Counted from the stretch's first letter, positions 33,784-42,284 are shown. The stretch is DNA of 42,284 nt from DATHRK01 sp035513295 (GCA_035513295.1 DATKCH010000072.1:1-42284), one strand, 5' to 3'. Notes: generated by a model not told the origin, from the sequence alone. Numbers and translations are program-made.

Positions 33784-34533
33784 ATGAAGCGAGCCACGCT
33801 TGCGATCCTGCTACTGGCCTCGGCCTGCGGCAGCACGGAGTTGACGGTCGAAACCCGCGTCGCCGACGCGGCGGGGGAAGCGGCTCCGATCCCCAACCTC
33901 GAGGTGCAGCTGCTTCCGTACGACCGCGATGCCACTTTTGCCGAGTTCGAGGCGCTCGCGACGGAACCCGAGCCGGTCATCCCGGATTCCATCGTCCGCT
34001 TGCAGCAGGCCATGGCGTCCGCGCAGGACGAATGGCAGCAGGCGGAGGTGCGGTGGATCACGGTTCGGGACAGTCTGCAGACCCTGGTGAACCGGCTGGA
34101 GGGCATGAACCGCGCGTCCGGCGAGTACAGGGTGGCGTTCAACGCCTTCAGCGACCTCGAGGGCCAGGAGGGAAGTCTGCGACGGCAGTCCGAGCAGGCC
34201 TTCGCGCGCTTCTCCGACCTCCAGACGCAGGTCAACTCGGTCGCCGAGGAGATCAGGATCCGGCGGGAGGAGTGGGCGACCGAAGCGTTCACCGGCGTGG
34301 ATTCCGCGATCCAGGTCGCTGTCGAGCAGGCCGGTCGTGAGGAGCTGTTCGACACCACGGCGGCCACGGGCGTGGTCAGCTTCTCCCCCGCGACAGGGGA
34401 CTGGTGGGTTCACGCCCGCCACGACCTCCTGTTCGAGGAGTTGTACTGGAACATTCCGGTGACGATCGCCGGTGGTGACTCCGTGGGCGTCGTCCTGAGC
34501 CGCGAAAACGCGGAGGTTCGGCCGAAGTTCTAG
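33784..34533 (+). CDS. Coiled-coil lipoprotein of unknown function
   Basis: The 249-residue product starts MKRATLAILLLASAC with lipobox ASAC. Following a short beta segment (TELTVETRVADAAG, IPNLEVQLLPYDRDATFAEFEALA) is a long helical region (about 65-185) rich in Gln, Glu, Arg and Ala with a coiled-coil character, then a C-terminal beta segment with VSFSPATGDWWVHARHDLLFEELYWNIPVTI. The layout resembles a periplasmic lipoprotein that interacts with peptidoglycan or an outer-membrane partner, but I do not recognise the family. It is likely its own transcript, with a promoter upstream and a hairpin-plus-T-run terminator downstream. Confidence 0.83.
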   Translation: MKRATLAILLLASACGSTELTVETRVADAAGEAAPIPNLEVQLLPYDRDATFAEFEALATEPEPVIPDSIVRLQQAMASAQDEWQQAEVRWITVRDSLQTLVNRLEGMNRASGEYRVAFNAFSDLEGQEGSLRRQSEQAFARFSDLQTQVNSVAEEIRIRREEWATEAFTGVDSAIQVAVEQAGREELFDTTAATGVVSFSPATGDWWVHARHDLLFEELYWNIPVTIAGGDSVGVVLSRENAEVRPKF

Positions 34534-34560
34534 CGTACCCGTAGGGCCTGTCCGGCGGGC

Positions 34561-34595
34561 GCGGGGGCACCGCGTGGTCCGTGCGCCGCCCCCGC
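34561..34595 (+). other. First hairpin in the fadJ leader
   Basis: GCGGGGGC (34561-34568) and GCCCCCGC (34588-34595) form a perfect 8-bp stem with a 19-base loop holding a nested GCAC/GTGC pair. No T run follows directly, but a second hairpin with a T tract lies 24 bases downstream. Confidence 0.45.
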
Positions 34596-34618
34596 CTGCG
34601 CTGGATCCCGCCGGGCAC

Positions 34619-34653
34619 GGGCCGTGCTTCTACGCGACGCACGGCCCGCTTTT
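34619..34653 (+). terminator. Terminator-like hairpin in front of fadJ
   Basis: GGGCCGTGC (34619-34627) and GCACGGCCC (34639-34647) form a perfect 9-bp stem with an 11-base loop, followed by GC and four T residues. It lies 86 bases past the lipoprotein stop and 32 bases before the fadJ start. It is either the end of the lipoprotein transcript or an attenuator of fadJ. Confidence 0.6.
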
Positions 34654-34685
34654 CCGAGCGCGCACCCGCTCCCACACCCTCGGTC

Positions 34686-36845
34686 ATGATGAGCATCGAC
34701 GAGCAGGACGCAGTTCGCCTCGACCTCGATGACGGTATCGCCTGGATCGTCTTCGACCGTCCTGACGCCAAGGTGAACCTGCTGACCGAGGGAGTGCTGA
34801 GCCGCTTCGATGACCTCCTCGCGGACATCGAACGGCACGCGGCCGCGCGCACGGTCGCCGCGGTCGTTGTGCGTAGCGCCAAGGACGGGACGTTCATTGC
34901 CGGCGCGGATGTGGCTGCGATCCGCGCGGTGAAGGACGCCGCCACCGGGGCCCGCCTGGCCGCGGAGGGCCAAGCGGTGTTCACCCGCCTCGAGCGCCTC
35001 CCCACCCCGACCATCGCGGCGATCGACGGGGCTTGCATGGGCGGAGGAACGGAGCTCGTCCTGGCCTGCGACTACCGCATCGCGACCGACTCCGAGCGCA
35101 CCATGATCGCGCTGCCCGAGGTCCGCCTCGGCATCCTGCCGGGGTTCGGCGGGACCACGAGGCTGCCGCGCCTGGTCGGCCTGCAGGACGCGCTCGACAT
35201 GATCCTGACCGGAAACAACGTGCGCCCGTCCAAGGCGCGCCGCATCGGACTCGTGGACGAGGTCGTGTCCGCCGCGATCCTCACCCGACGCGCCGCGGAA
35301 GTCGCGCGCCTGTTCGCGGTCGGTGAGGGTCCGGAGCGGCGCCGCCGGCGAGGGTTGGGGAAGCGGCTCCTCGAAGACACCGCTCCGGGGCGACGGCTCC
35401 TCCTGCGGGAAGCGCGCAAGCGCCTCCTGAATGAGACCGGCGGGCGCTATCCAGCGCCCCTCAAGATCCTCGACACGATCCGCCGTACGCTGCCCTTGCC
35501 CGTGGAGCGCGCGCTGCAGGTGGAGGCGCGCGCCCTCGGCGAGCTCATCGCCACGCCCGAGTCGAAGAACCTGATCCACGTCTTCGGGCTGATGGAACGG
35601 GCGAAGAAGCGCGCTCCCGCCGGGGATGCGCGGGAGGTCGAGCGGATCGCGGTCCTGGGGGCCGGAGTGATGGGGGGCGGCATCGCCCACCTCGCGGCGT
35701 CCGAGGACGTGGAAGTGCGCCTGAAGGACATCGACAACCGCGGCCTCGCGGCGGGTTTGCGTGCGGCCCGGGAACGGCTGGACCGGAGCCGGGAGCGCCG
35801 CCACATCGATCGACGCGAGGCCGACGCGATCATGAACCGCATCTCGCCGACGCTCACCTACGACGGCTTCGGCTCGGTCGACCTGGTCGTCGAGGCGGTG
35901 GTCGAGAATATGGCGGTCAAGAAGGCCGTCCTGCGCGAGGCCGAACAAGCGGCCCCGGACGACGCGGTCCTGTGCTCGAACACGTCCACGCTTTCGATCA
36001 CCGAAATGCAGCTGGCGCTCGACCGGCCCCCGCGGTTCTGCGGCCTGCATTTCTTCAACCCGGTCCACCGGATGCCGCTCGTGGAGGTGATCCGTGGCAG
36101 GGAGACCGCGGACGATACGCTCGCGACCGCGTTCGCCTTCGCCCTGAAGCTCGGCAAGATACCCGTGGTGGTTGGCGACGGGGCTGGGTTCCTCGTGAAT
36201 CGCCTCCTGGGGCCGTACCTGAACGAGGCGGGCTGGCTGCTCGAGGACGGCGCCTCCATCGAGGGCGTGGATACCGCGCTCCGTGACTTCGGCATGCCCA
36301 TGGGCCCCTTCCGGCTGCTGGACGAGGTCGGGCTCGATGTCGCGCGACACGCCGCCGGGGTGCTGCACGAGGCGTTCGGGGAGCGCATGGCGCCATCGCC
36401 CGTCCTGGTCGCGCTGGCAGACACCGAAAGGCTCGGCCGCAAGGGTGGCCGGGGATTCTACCTGTACGAGGACGGCCAGGAGAAAGGCATCGACGGGGAC
36501 CTGTACGCGGACCTGGGTGGCCGCGGCGACGCCCCGGACTCCGACGCCGTGCCGAAGGTCGAGATCCAGGACCGCTGCCTGCTCATGATGGTCAACGAAG
36601 CGGCGCGCGTGCTGGCGGACGGGATCGCGCACGACGCCGCCGATGTGGATCTCGCGATGATCACCGGGACCGGTTTTCCGCCGTTCCGTGGTGGCTTGCT
36701 GCGCTGGGCGGATTCCCTGGGCATCGACGCGGTGCTCGGGCGCCTCGAGATCCTCGCCGCGGTGCATGGCGAGCGCTTCCGACCCGCGGAGCCGGTCCGC
36801 TCGATCGCCGCCGAGGACGGGACCTTCTACGGATCGGACCGGTGA
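34686..36845 (+). CDS. fadJ: Bifunctional enoyl-CoA hydratase/3-hydroxyacyl-CoA dehydrogenase (FadJ/FadB type)
   Basis: The 719-residue enzyme performs two steps of fatty-acid beta-oxidation. The N-terminal crotonase domain has GADVAAI (about 74), GGGTELVLACDYRIA and LPEVRLGILPGFGG, with both catalytic glutamates present. The C-terminal dehydrogenase has the NAD-binding GAGVMGGGIA (about 325), NTSTLSITEMQ, GLHFFNPVHRMPLVE (about 453-467) and GFLVNRLL motifs. No thiolase partner (FadI/FadA) is next to it. The start at 34686 (ATG ATG) is the first plausible one; the open frame upstream to 34581 runs through two hairpins. The gene seems to have no ordinary promoter of its own in the short leader, so attenuation or read-through is possible. 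Confidence 0.95.
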   Translation: MMSIDEQDAVRLDLDDGIAWIVFDRPDAKVNLLTEGVLSRFDDLLADIERHAAARTVAAVVVRSAKDGTFIAGADVAAIRAVKDAATGARLAAEGQAVFTRLERLPTPTIAAIDGACMGGGTELVLACDYRIATDSERTMIALPEVRLGILPGFGGTTRLPRLVGLQDALDMILTGNNVRPSKARRIGLVDEVVSAAILTRRAAEVARLFAVGEGPERRRRRGLGKRLLEDTAPGRRLLLREARKRLLNETGGRYPAPLKILDTIRRTLPLPVERALQVEARALGELIATPESKNLIHVFGLMERAKKRAPAGDAREVERIAVLGAGVMGGGIAHLAASEDVEVRLKDIDNRGLAAGLRAARERLDRSRERRHIDRREADAIMNRISPTLTYDGFGSVDLVVEAVVENMAVKKAVLREAEQAAPDDAVLCSNTSTLSITEMQLALDRPPRFCGLHFFNPVHRMPLVEVIRGRETADDTLATAFAFALKLGKIPVVVGDGAGFLVNRLLGPYLNEAGWLLEDGASIEGVDTALRDFGMPMGPFRLLDEVGLDVARHAAGVLHEAFGERMAPSPVLVALADTERLGRKGGRGFYLYEDGQEKGIDGDLYADLGGRGDAPDSDAVPKVEIQDRCLLMMVNEAARVLADGIAHDAADVDLAMITGTGFPPFRGGLLRWADSLGIDAVLGRLEILAAVHGERFRPAEPVRSIAAEDGTFYGSDR

Positions 36846-37043
36846 GGGCGCGCCGGGGCCGAGGTCGGCGAGTGGAGACCCGCGCAGCTTCCGCTGGTGG
36901 GTTCTGTCGTGGACGAGGTGTCGGCGCTGGAAGGTGTTCGGGGGATCGCCGGGTTCGAGAAGCCGGACAGCCGTCACATCGTGTCGATCGGCTTCGACTC
37001 TGCGGGCGCGGTTTCCAGACTGACGCGCCCCGCCCCGGGCCGG

Positions 37044-37778
37044 CTACACCCCGAAGCCCGCCTCCTCCAGTTCGTGGGCCGCCTCGCCGTTCGCGCCGCT
37101 CACCACCTTGCCATCGAACAGGTGGATCGCTCGCTGAGCGGACTCGGCGTAGCGGGGATCGTGCGTCACCATGCAGATCGTCGAGCCGGTACCATGCAGC
37201 TCGTGGAGGAGCTCCATGACCGCCTCGCCGTTGGTCGAGTCGAGGTTCCCGGTGGGCTCGTCGGCGAGCAGGATCAGCGGATCACCGGCGATCGCCCGCG
37301 CCACCGCCACGCGCTGCTGCTGACCGCCCGAGAGCTGGGCGGGGAAGTGCTTCAGGCGGTGCGCCATGTCCACGCGCTCCAGCGCGGCGTGCACCCGCTC
37401 CTTGCGCTCGGCGGCGCTGACGCCGCGGTAGCTGAGCGGCAACTCGACGTTCTCGTATACGGTGAGGTCGCCTATCAGGTTGAAGGCCTGGAAGATGAAC
37501 CCGATCTCGCGGTTCCGGATGCGCGCCCGGTCGGCGGCGGACAGGTGCTCGACCGGGCGGCCATCCAACAGATACTCCCCGCTGGAGGGCGTGTCCAGGA
37601 GTCCCAGGATCGAGAGCAGCGTGGTCTTGCCACAGCCCGACGGGCCCGCGACGGCGACGAACTCGCCGGGTTCGATCGCGATGTTCACGTCGCTGAGGGC
37701 GTGGGTTTCGAGATCCTCCGTCAGGAAGACCTTGCTCGCGTTCCGGAGTTCGATGCGAGGTTGCGCGGACTGAATCAT
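37044..37778 (-). CDS. ABC transporter ATP-binding protein (MacB/LolD type)
   Basis: A 244-residue ATPase with Walker A GPSGCGKTT (residues 45-53), Q-loop FQAFNL (96-101), signature LSGGQQQRV (149-157), Walker B ILLADEPTGNLD (169-180) and H-loop VTHD (204-207). The sequence around the Q-loop and signature fits the MacB/LolD/FtsE subgroup that drives FtsX-like permeases rather than importers. It lies 40 bases after the adaptor gene on the same strand. With the adaptor and the permease it completes a tripartite-type transporter. Substrate unknown; members export macrolides, peptides or lipoproteins. Confidence 0.96.
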   Translation of the reverse strand: MIQSAQPRIELRNASKVFLTEDLETHALSDVNIAIEPGEFVAVAGPSGCGKTTLLSILGLLDTPSSGEYLLDGRPVEHLSAADRARIRNREIGFIFQAFNLIGDLTVYENVELPLSYRGVSAAERKERVHAALERVDMAHRLKHFPAQLSGGQQQRVAVARAIAGDPLILLADEPTGNLDSTNGEAVMELLHELHGTGSTICMVTHDPRYAESAQRAIHLFDGKVVSGANGEAAHELEEAGFGV

Positions 37779-37818
37779 CGGTCGATCTCGTCGTTTCGGG
37801 TAATGACTGACGTTCCCG

Positions 37819-39063
37819 TCAGCGGATCCGGACGCGTTCGGCGCTCTCCCAGTTCGACATGTCGGAGAGGATCACCACGTCGCCCTCGTTCAAGCCCTCC
37901 ATCACCTGCACCTGATTCACGGATCCAGCGCCCAGGCGCACGAGGACCCGAGTGGCCTCGGTAGCGTCCTCGTCGAGGACGAAGAGCCCTACCGTGCTGT
38001 TCGCCTGACCGAACGCCGGGCGCCCGACGTAGACCGCATCCTCGATCCTGTCGATCTGGATCGTGCCCTCGACGCTCAGGTCCGGCCGGGCGCCGCGCGG
38101 CAGGTCTCCCTCCAACGCGACGTCCACGGTGACCGTGCCGTTCTGGACGGACGGGTCCACCCGGACCACTCGTCCCCGCACCACGCCGTTGCGGGTGTCG
38201 ATCAGGGCGGGAAGCCCGACCACGACCTCGGTCGCCTGCGTTTCGGGGATGCGCAGCTCGGCCTTGAGGCGCCCCGGTTGCACTACCCGCGCGAGCATGG
38301 TCCCGGGCGTGACCCACTGACCCTCTTCCACCGGAAGCTCTTGCAGGACGCCTGCGACCCCCGCGGCGACCTTCATGGACTCCACGAGCCCTCTCTGGAA
38401 GGCCACGATCTCGCGCAACCGTCCGACCTGGGAGCGCTGCGCCTCCACCTGGGGTTCCCGGGAGCGGCGCAACGACTCCAGCCGCAGTCGCTCGATCTCC
38501 AGGCGCTCGGCCAGCTCTTCCGCCGTATCGCGCGAGCGCTGAAGTTCCATGGGCGCGATCAGTTGCTGGGACGCCAACGCCTCGTTCGCCTCCACCTGCC
38601 GCTGGGCTTCGCGGTGGAGGGAGCGGGTCTGGGCGACGACCGATTTCTGGTTGAGCACCTGGTTTTCGAGCATCGACTGAAGGCTCACGTATTCCGCCTG
38701 GGCCGACGTGAGTTGACGCTCCGCCTCGAGCAATTCGCGCTGCACATCCGCGTTGCTGAGCTCCAGGATTACCGTCTCGGGCGTCACCTCGGTCCCGGGC
38801 TGCAGGTGTCGCCGCTCGATCCGACCGGCCGTGACGGCCGGGATCAGGCGGATCTGCTCCGGCACCAGGGTGCCGGGCCCGCGCACTTCCCGCAGCATCG
38901 TGCCGCGTTCGACGGTGTCCATCCATATCGTCGCGCGGTCCACGACGGGCGCGGACGGATCCAGGCGACTGAGCCCGAGGGTTGCGAGCACGGCACCCGC
39001 GGCGGCGACGGCGCCGTACACGTAGCGCTTCTTGTTGGTGGTCTTCTCGCGTGGTATGTCCAC
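37819..39063 (-). CDS. Periplasmic adaptor (HlyD/MacA-like membrane-fusion protein)
   Basis: The 414-residue protein has an N-terminal membrane anchor (about 12-34), a barrel-sandwich half (PAVTAGRIERRHLQPGTEV), a long coiled-coil hairpin (about 100-215) with VLNQKSVVAQTRSLHREAQR and LAERLEIERLRLESLRRS, the second lipoyl half (AGVAGVLQELPVEEGQWVTPG) and a C-terminal beta barrel with VQVMEGLNEGDVVI. GTG at 39063 is chosen as start because it gives a short basic N-terminus before the helix; the frame stays open to 39141. It sits between the ADOP permease and the ATPase and would link the inner-membrane pump to a periplasmic or outer-membrane partner. Confidence 0.93.
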   Translation of the reverse strand: MDIPREKTTNKKRYVYGAVAAAGAVLATLGLSRLDPSAPVVDRATIWMDTVERGTMLREVRGPGTLVPEQIRLIPAVTAGRIERRHLQPGTEVTPETVILELSNADVQRELLEAERQLTSAQAEYVSLQSMLENQVLNQKSVVAQTRSLHREAQRQVEANEALASQQLIAPMELQRSRDTAEELAERLEIERLRLESLRRSREPQVEAQRSQVGRLREIVAFQRGLVESMKVAAGVAGVLQELPVEEGQWVTPGTMLARVVQPGRLKAELRIPETQATEVVVGLPALIDTRNGVVRGRVVRVDPSVQNGTVTVDVALEGDLPRGARPDLSVEGTIQIDRIEDAVYVGRPAFGQANSTVGLFVLDEDATEATRVLVRLGAGSVNQVQVMEGLNEGDVVILSDMSNWESAERVRIR

Positions 39064-39125
39064 GTCAACGCTCAGCCCCCTGCTCCGCTTGCGGGCGCGA
39101 CCGGCTCCGAGGTCGTGCGCGACCG

Positions 39126-39144
39126 GCGGTGGGCGGTCCACCGC
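39126..39144. other. Small hairpin between permease and adaptor genes
   Basis: GCGGTGG (39126-39132) and CCACCGC (39138-39144) pair perfectly across a 5-base loop in the 130-base gap between two same-strand genes. Without a T run it is more likely an mRNA-stability or partial-termination element than a full terminator. Confidence 0.3.
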
Positions 39145-39193
39145 TCGGCGCTGAACCCTTCGGGGAGGCGGTGGGAAAGTTTCACGAGGCGGG

Positions 39194-41941
39194 CTACTCG
39201 GCCCTCAGCGCCTCCATCGGGTTCGTGGCGGCCGCTCGCCGCGCGGGCAGGTACCCGGCGAGCACGCCCGTTCCGATGAGAAGAAGCGCGAGCGCGGCGA
39301 ACGTCATCGGGTCGTTGGGTGGTACGCCGTACAGAAGGCTCGCCGCGAAGCGGGTCACGCCCAGCGCGACGGCCACCCCCACGGCGGCGCCGGCGGCGGT
39401 CAGCGCGGCGGCCCTTCCCAGCACGAGGCGGACGATGTCCGCTCTCTCGGCGCCCAGCGCCATGCGGATCCCGAACTCGCCCGTTCGACGGGCGGAGGCG
39501 TACGCCATCAAGCCGTACACGCCGATCAGCGCCAGCACCAGCGCGATTCCGGCAAACCCCAGGATCAGCGCGAGATTGAAGCGTCGCGCGGCGAGACTGC
39601 TGGCGATCATCTGCTCGGACGTGCCGGCGTGGTAGATGGACTGGTTCGGTGCGAGGGACCAGACGGTCTCGCGCATGGCGTCCACGAGTCCGGGCGCTCC
39701 GCGCGGCGTCTCCGCGCGGGCTACGAACGTGATGGCCCCGCTGCCGTTCCAGCCGTGCGGGAAGTAGATCTCGGGCCGTGGATCGGTGTCGTAGCCGTAA
39801 GGACGGATGTCGCCGACCACCCCGACGATCTCCACCTCCGGGGATCCTTCCCGCACGCCTTGAAAGCGTTGCCCCACGGCGCTTTCCCCCGGCCAGTGGC
39901 GCCGGGCCACCGCCTGGCTCACGATGGCGACGGGCAGGCCGCCGATCGTCTCGTCGGAGGACCCCACGCCGCCGATCGACGTGCGGGATCCGTCTCCGCC
40001 GGCCGCCCAATCCGCGCGGTCGAACTCGCTAAAGTAGCGTCCCTCGATGAGCGGGATCTCCATCATGTAGAAGTACCCGGGACTGACGGTGGTGCTCTGC
40101 GCCGAGGGCGGCTCCGTCCCCGCAGGCGCCGGCCGGCCCACGACGGTGAAGTTGAAGCGCTGATCGATCTGCTCGGGGTGGAACGGAAACGCCGATACCA
40201 TGGCCGCGCCACGTACGCCGGGCAGCCCGCGCATGCGCTCGGTGGCGTCGCGCACGAACGCGACCCGCTGCGCGGGTCCGTCTGTGATGTCGTAGATGAA
40301 CGCCTGCACGGTCGCGAGCCCCGCCGGCTCGAAGCCGAGGTCGTTGTCGAGCAGCCGCATGAAGCTGCGCCCGAGCAGGCCGCCGCCGATCAGGAGGACG
40401 AGGGCGAGCGCCACCTGGGCGACGACGAGCGCGTTCTGGGCGCGCGCGCTGGGGGGGCCGCCCGTGCTACCGCGTGCACCATCCCGCATCGGCCGCCCCA
40501 GGTCCGGCCGGGCGAAGCGGAGCGCGGGAAGCAACCCCGCGCACACCGTCACGAGAGCCGACACCCCCAGCGCGAACAGGGCCACCCGCGCGTCGACCCG
40601 GATGTTGGCCGCGCGCGGCAGGGCTTCCGCGGCGACCGCCGCGAACAGCTGCACCGCCGCCCACGCCAAGGCGAGCCCGAGCGCCGCGCCGAGGGCCACC
40701 AGGAGCGCGCTTTCCGCGAGGATCTGGCGGACCAAACGCCCCCGCCCCGCGCCCACGGCTCCGCGGATCGCGAACTCGCGCTCGCGCGCGGTCGCGCGCG
40801 CGAGGATCAGGCTGGCGACGTTCGCGGCCGCGAGCAGCAGGAGCACCGCCACCACCCCTGCCAGGATGGACAGCAGGATTCTCGCTTCCCCCAGCACCTC
40901 GTCGAGCAGCGGAATGGCGCGCACTCCGAGGTTCGCGTTCGTGGAGGGGTTCTCCTCGGCCAGCTGCGAGGCCACGCGATCCAGGTCGGCCTGGGCGCGC
41001 CCGAGCTCCACGCCTTCGCGCAGCAGTCCGACCGCCGGCATCCAGTTGCCGGAACGAGTCCGTGCGTCCCAGGGCTGGTCGGCGCGCGGCTCCCAGAACT
41101 CCTTCGCGGGTTCGCTCAGGCCGCCGTCGCCGGGGGCGCCGGCGGGGTAGGCGAAGCCTTCCGAGAGAACCCCGACGACGGTCCTGGGCACCCTGTCCAC
41201 CTCGATCGACCTGCCGACGATGCCGGGATCCCCCGCGAAGCGCCGCTGCCAGGACGCGTACGAGATCATCAAGGCGGACCTCAGGGAGTCGCGGTATTCC
41301 TCGGGGGTGAACGTGCGTCCCAGTGCCGGCCGTATTCCGAAGACCTCGAAATAGCCCTCCGAGACCGCCCAGGACGGAATCGCGATGGGCCGGCCATCGA
41401 CGACGATGTCGCCGCCGGACGGCTCGGCCAGGGCGATGATCTCGAAGGACTGGTTGCGCGCGCGCCAGTCGATGACGTTGCCCGGTGAAGTCTGGAGGTG
41501 ATCCTCGCCGGTGGTGGCGTTGGTTTCCCACAGCGTGACGATGCGGTCCGCGTGCGGATACGGCAGCGGCTCCATGAGCACGCCGCGCACAGCGCTGTAG
41601 ACGAACGTGGAGGAGCCGATGCCGATCACCAGCGCGGCGATGGCGACGCTGCCGTAGGCGGGGTGGCGCACCAGGGCGCGCCCGCCGACGCGCACGTCGC
41701 GCCCGAGGTCCTCCAGCCACCGGGTGGGCCGGATGTCCCGGGACGCCTCTGCGTAGCGGTCGACGCCGCCGAACTGTTTCAGCGCTTCCCGCCGCGCCTC
41801 CTCCGGCGTCATGCCGGCGCGTTCGTACTCCTCCGCCTCGCGCTCCAGGTGGAAGCGGATCTCCTCGTCCAACCGGCGCTCGGCCGCGCCGGGGCGGAGC
41901 CACCCCCAGATGCGCCGCAGGTCGTCACGAAGGTCTCCCAT
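39194..41941 (-). CDS. ADOP-type ABC transporter permease (FtsX/MacB duplication)
   Basis: The 915-residue permease has an N-terminal cytoplasmic region (about 1-85) with LRRIWGWLRPGAAERRLDEE and MTPEEARREALKQFGG, typical of permeases paired with PadR. Then come a first membrane helix (about 93-115, IAALVIGIGSSTFVYSAV), a large periplasmic MacB-like domain, three helices near 365-470, a further helix near 510 (VAQVALALVLLIGGGLLG), a second periplasmic domain, and three C-terminal helices ending in YLPARRAAATNPMEALRAE. The two MacB/FtsX halves make it a duplicated, Acidobacteria/Gemmatimonadota-type permease. GAGAGGAG precedes the ATG. It starts 16 bases after the PadR stop. Unlike most such permeases it is followed by an adaptor and ATPase. 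Confidence 0.94.
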   Translation of the reverse strand: MGDLRDDLRRIWGWLRPGAAERRLDEEIRFHLEREAEEYERAGMTPEEARREALKQFGGVDRYAEASRDIRPTRWLEDLGRDVRVGGRALVRHPAYGSVAIAALVIGIGSSTFVYSAVRGVLMEPLPYPHADRIVTLWETNATTGEDHLQTSPGNVIDWRARNQSFEIIALAEPSGGDIVVDGRPIAIPSWAVSEGYFEVFGIRPALGRTFTPEEYRDSLRSALMISYASWQRRFAGDPGIVGRSIEVDRVPRTVVGVLSEGFAYPAGAPGDGGLSEPAKEFWEPRADQPWDARTRSGNWMPAVGLLREGVELGRAQADLDRVASQLAEENPSTNANLGVRAIPLLDEVLGEARILLSILAGVVAVLLLLAAANVASLILARATAREREFAIRGAVGAGRGRLVRQILAESALLVALGAALGLALAWAAVQLFAAVAAEALPRAANIRVDARVALFALGVSALVTVCAGLLPALRFARPDLGRPMRDGARGSTGGPPSARAQNALVVAQVALALVLLIGGGLLGRSFMRLLDNDLGFEPAGLATVQAFIYDITDGPAQRVAFVRDATERMRGLPGVRGAAMVSAFPFHPEQIDQRFNFTVVGRPAPAGTEPPSAQSTTVSPGYFYMMEIPLIEGRYFSEFDRADWAAGGDGSRTSIGGVGSSDETIGGLPVAIVSQAVARRHWPGESAVGQRFQGVREGSPEVEIVGVVGDIRPYGYDTDPRPEIYFPHGWNGSGAITFVARAETPRGAPGLVDAMRETVWSLAPNQSIYHAGTSEQMIASSLAARRFNLALILGFAGIALVLALIGVYGLMAYASARRTGEFGIRMALGAERADIVRLVLGRAAALTAAGAAVGVAVALGVTRFAASLLYGVPPNDPMTFAALALLLIGTGVLAGYLPARRAAATNPMEALRAE

Positions 41942-41957
41942 CGCCGCAGCTCCTCTC

Positions 41958-42284
41958 TCAAGCGCCCGCGAGCACGAGCTCGACCGCCTTCGCGAACCGG
42001 CGCCAGCTCTCGGTCTCCTGCGCCAGGTGACCCCGGCCGCGCCCGGTCAGGCGGTAGAACTTCGCGCGGCGGTTGTTCTCCGACACTCCCCACTCCGCGG
42101 CGATCAAGCCGCGGCGCTCCAGCCGGTGAAGCGCGGGGTAGAGCGATCCCTGGTTCAGGTGGAGGAGCTCCTCGGAGCGCTCACGGATGCGGCGCGAGAC
42201 GCCCCAGCCATGCATCGGCTCGAGCGCCAGCGTGCGCAGGATGAGCATGTCGAGGGTGCCCTGCAGGAGGTCGTTGCCCTGAAG
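41958..42284 (-). CDS. PadR-family transcriptional regulator, cut by the window end
   Basis: The visible 108 codons cover most of a PadR winged-helix repressor: LLQGTLDMLILRTLALEPMHGW, then LNQGSLYPALHRLERRGLI with the recognition helix, and GRGRGHLAQETESWRRF at the C-terminal helix. The start lies outside the window, since codons continue in frame upstream of the internal ATG at 42248 and encode the usual PadR N-terminal GTLD motif. It ends 16 bases before the ADOP permease start, as is usual for the PadR-ADOP pairing, and probably represses the transporter operon. Confidence 0.94.
   Translation of the reverse strand, partial: LQGNDLLQGTLDMLILRTLALEPMHGWGVSRRIRERSEELLHLNQGSLYPALHRLERRGLIAAEWGVSENNRRAKFYRLTGRGRGHLAQETESWRRFAKAVELVLAGA

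Noticed and set aside
34530..36977. 815-codon minus-strand frame opposite fadJ
   Set aside because: Shadow frame without motifs.

Overview
The window is about 42 kb of high-GC bacterial chromosome, densely coding, with no mobile element, CRISPR array, tRNA or rRNA that I could see. The mix suggests a Gram-negative-type member of Gemmatimonadota or a close relative. The clues are a PadR plus duplicated FtsX/MacB permease unit of the kind common in Acidobacteria and Gemmatimonadota, a DUF4837-type lipoprotein, seven probable lipoproteins with no homologue I recognise for most of them, a RicT (PSP1) protein next to MetG, and very high GC. This assignment is an inference from gene content only.

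Layout. 1-4.4 kb: a tiny, extremely acidic protein with its own promoter and terminator, the GTPase TypA, and three neighbouring, apparently related small lipoproteins, all on the minus strand. 4.4-5.8 kb: a zinc-type CDF exporter followed by a YjbQ-family protein (minus). 6-13.3 kb, plus strand: a DUF4837 lipoprotein, an Slt70-like lytic transglycosylase and DNA polymerase III alpha (dnaE). 13.3-24.3 kb, minus strand: a tightly packed unit of a tandem UspA protein, a giant cyclic beta-1,2-glucan synthase of about 2900 residues and a stand-alone glucanase/transglycosylase of the family found inside that synthase. 24.4-27.8 kb: a small membrane protein, accA, an AraC regulator and a lipoprotein. 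27.9-29.9 kb: a CGNR zinc-finger regulator divergent from an EamA exporter and an ABM-fold monooxygenase. 30-36.8 kb, plus strand: ricT-metG, an M23 peptidase, a coiled-coil lipoprotein and a FadJ-type beta-oxidation enzyme. 37-42.3 kb, minus strand: PadR (cut by the window end), ADOP-type permease, periplasmic adaptor and ABC ATPase.

How genes work together. The clearest functional unit is the glucan cluster: polymerisation, cyclisation and trimming of beta-1,2-glucan would be encoded by the giant synthase, and the stand-alone hydrolase-family protein, whose start overlaps the synthase stop, would modify or recycle the product. The CGNR/EamA/ABM set looks like a self-contained detoxification or export module under one shared operator. 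The PadR-permease-adaptor-ATPase set forms a complete MacAB-like transporter with its own repressor. Several promoters of ordinary sigma-70 type are readable (TTGAC-like -35, 16-17 bp spacer, TACACT, TAGCTT or TAGTAT -10), and four good intrinsic-terminator-like hairpins with T tracts or near T tracts are visible.
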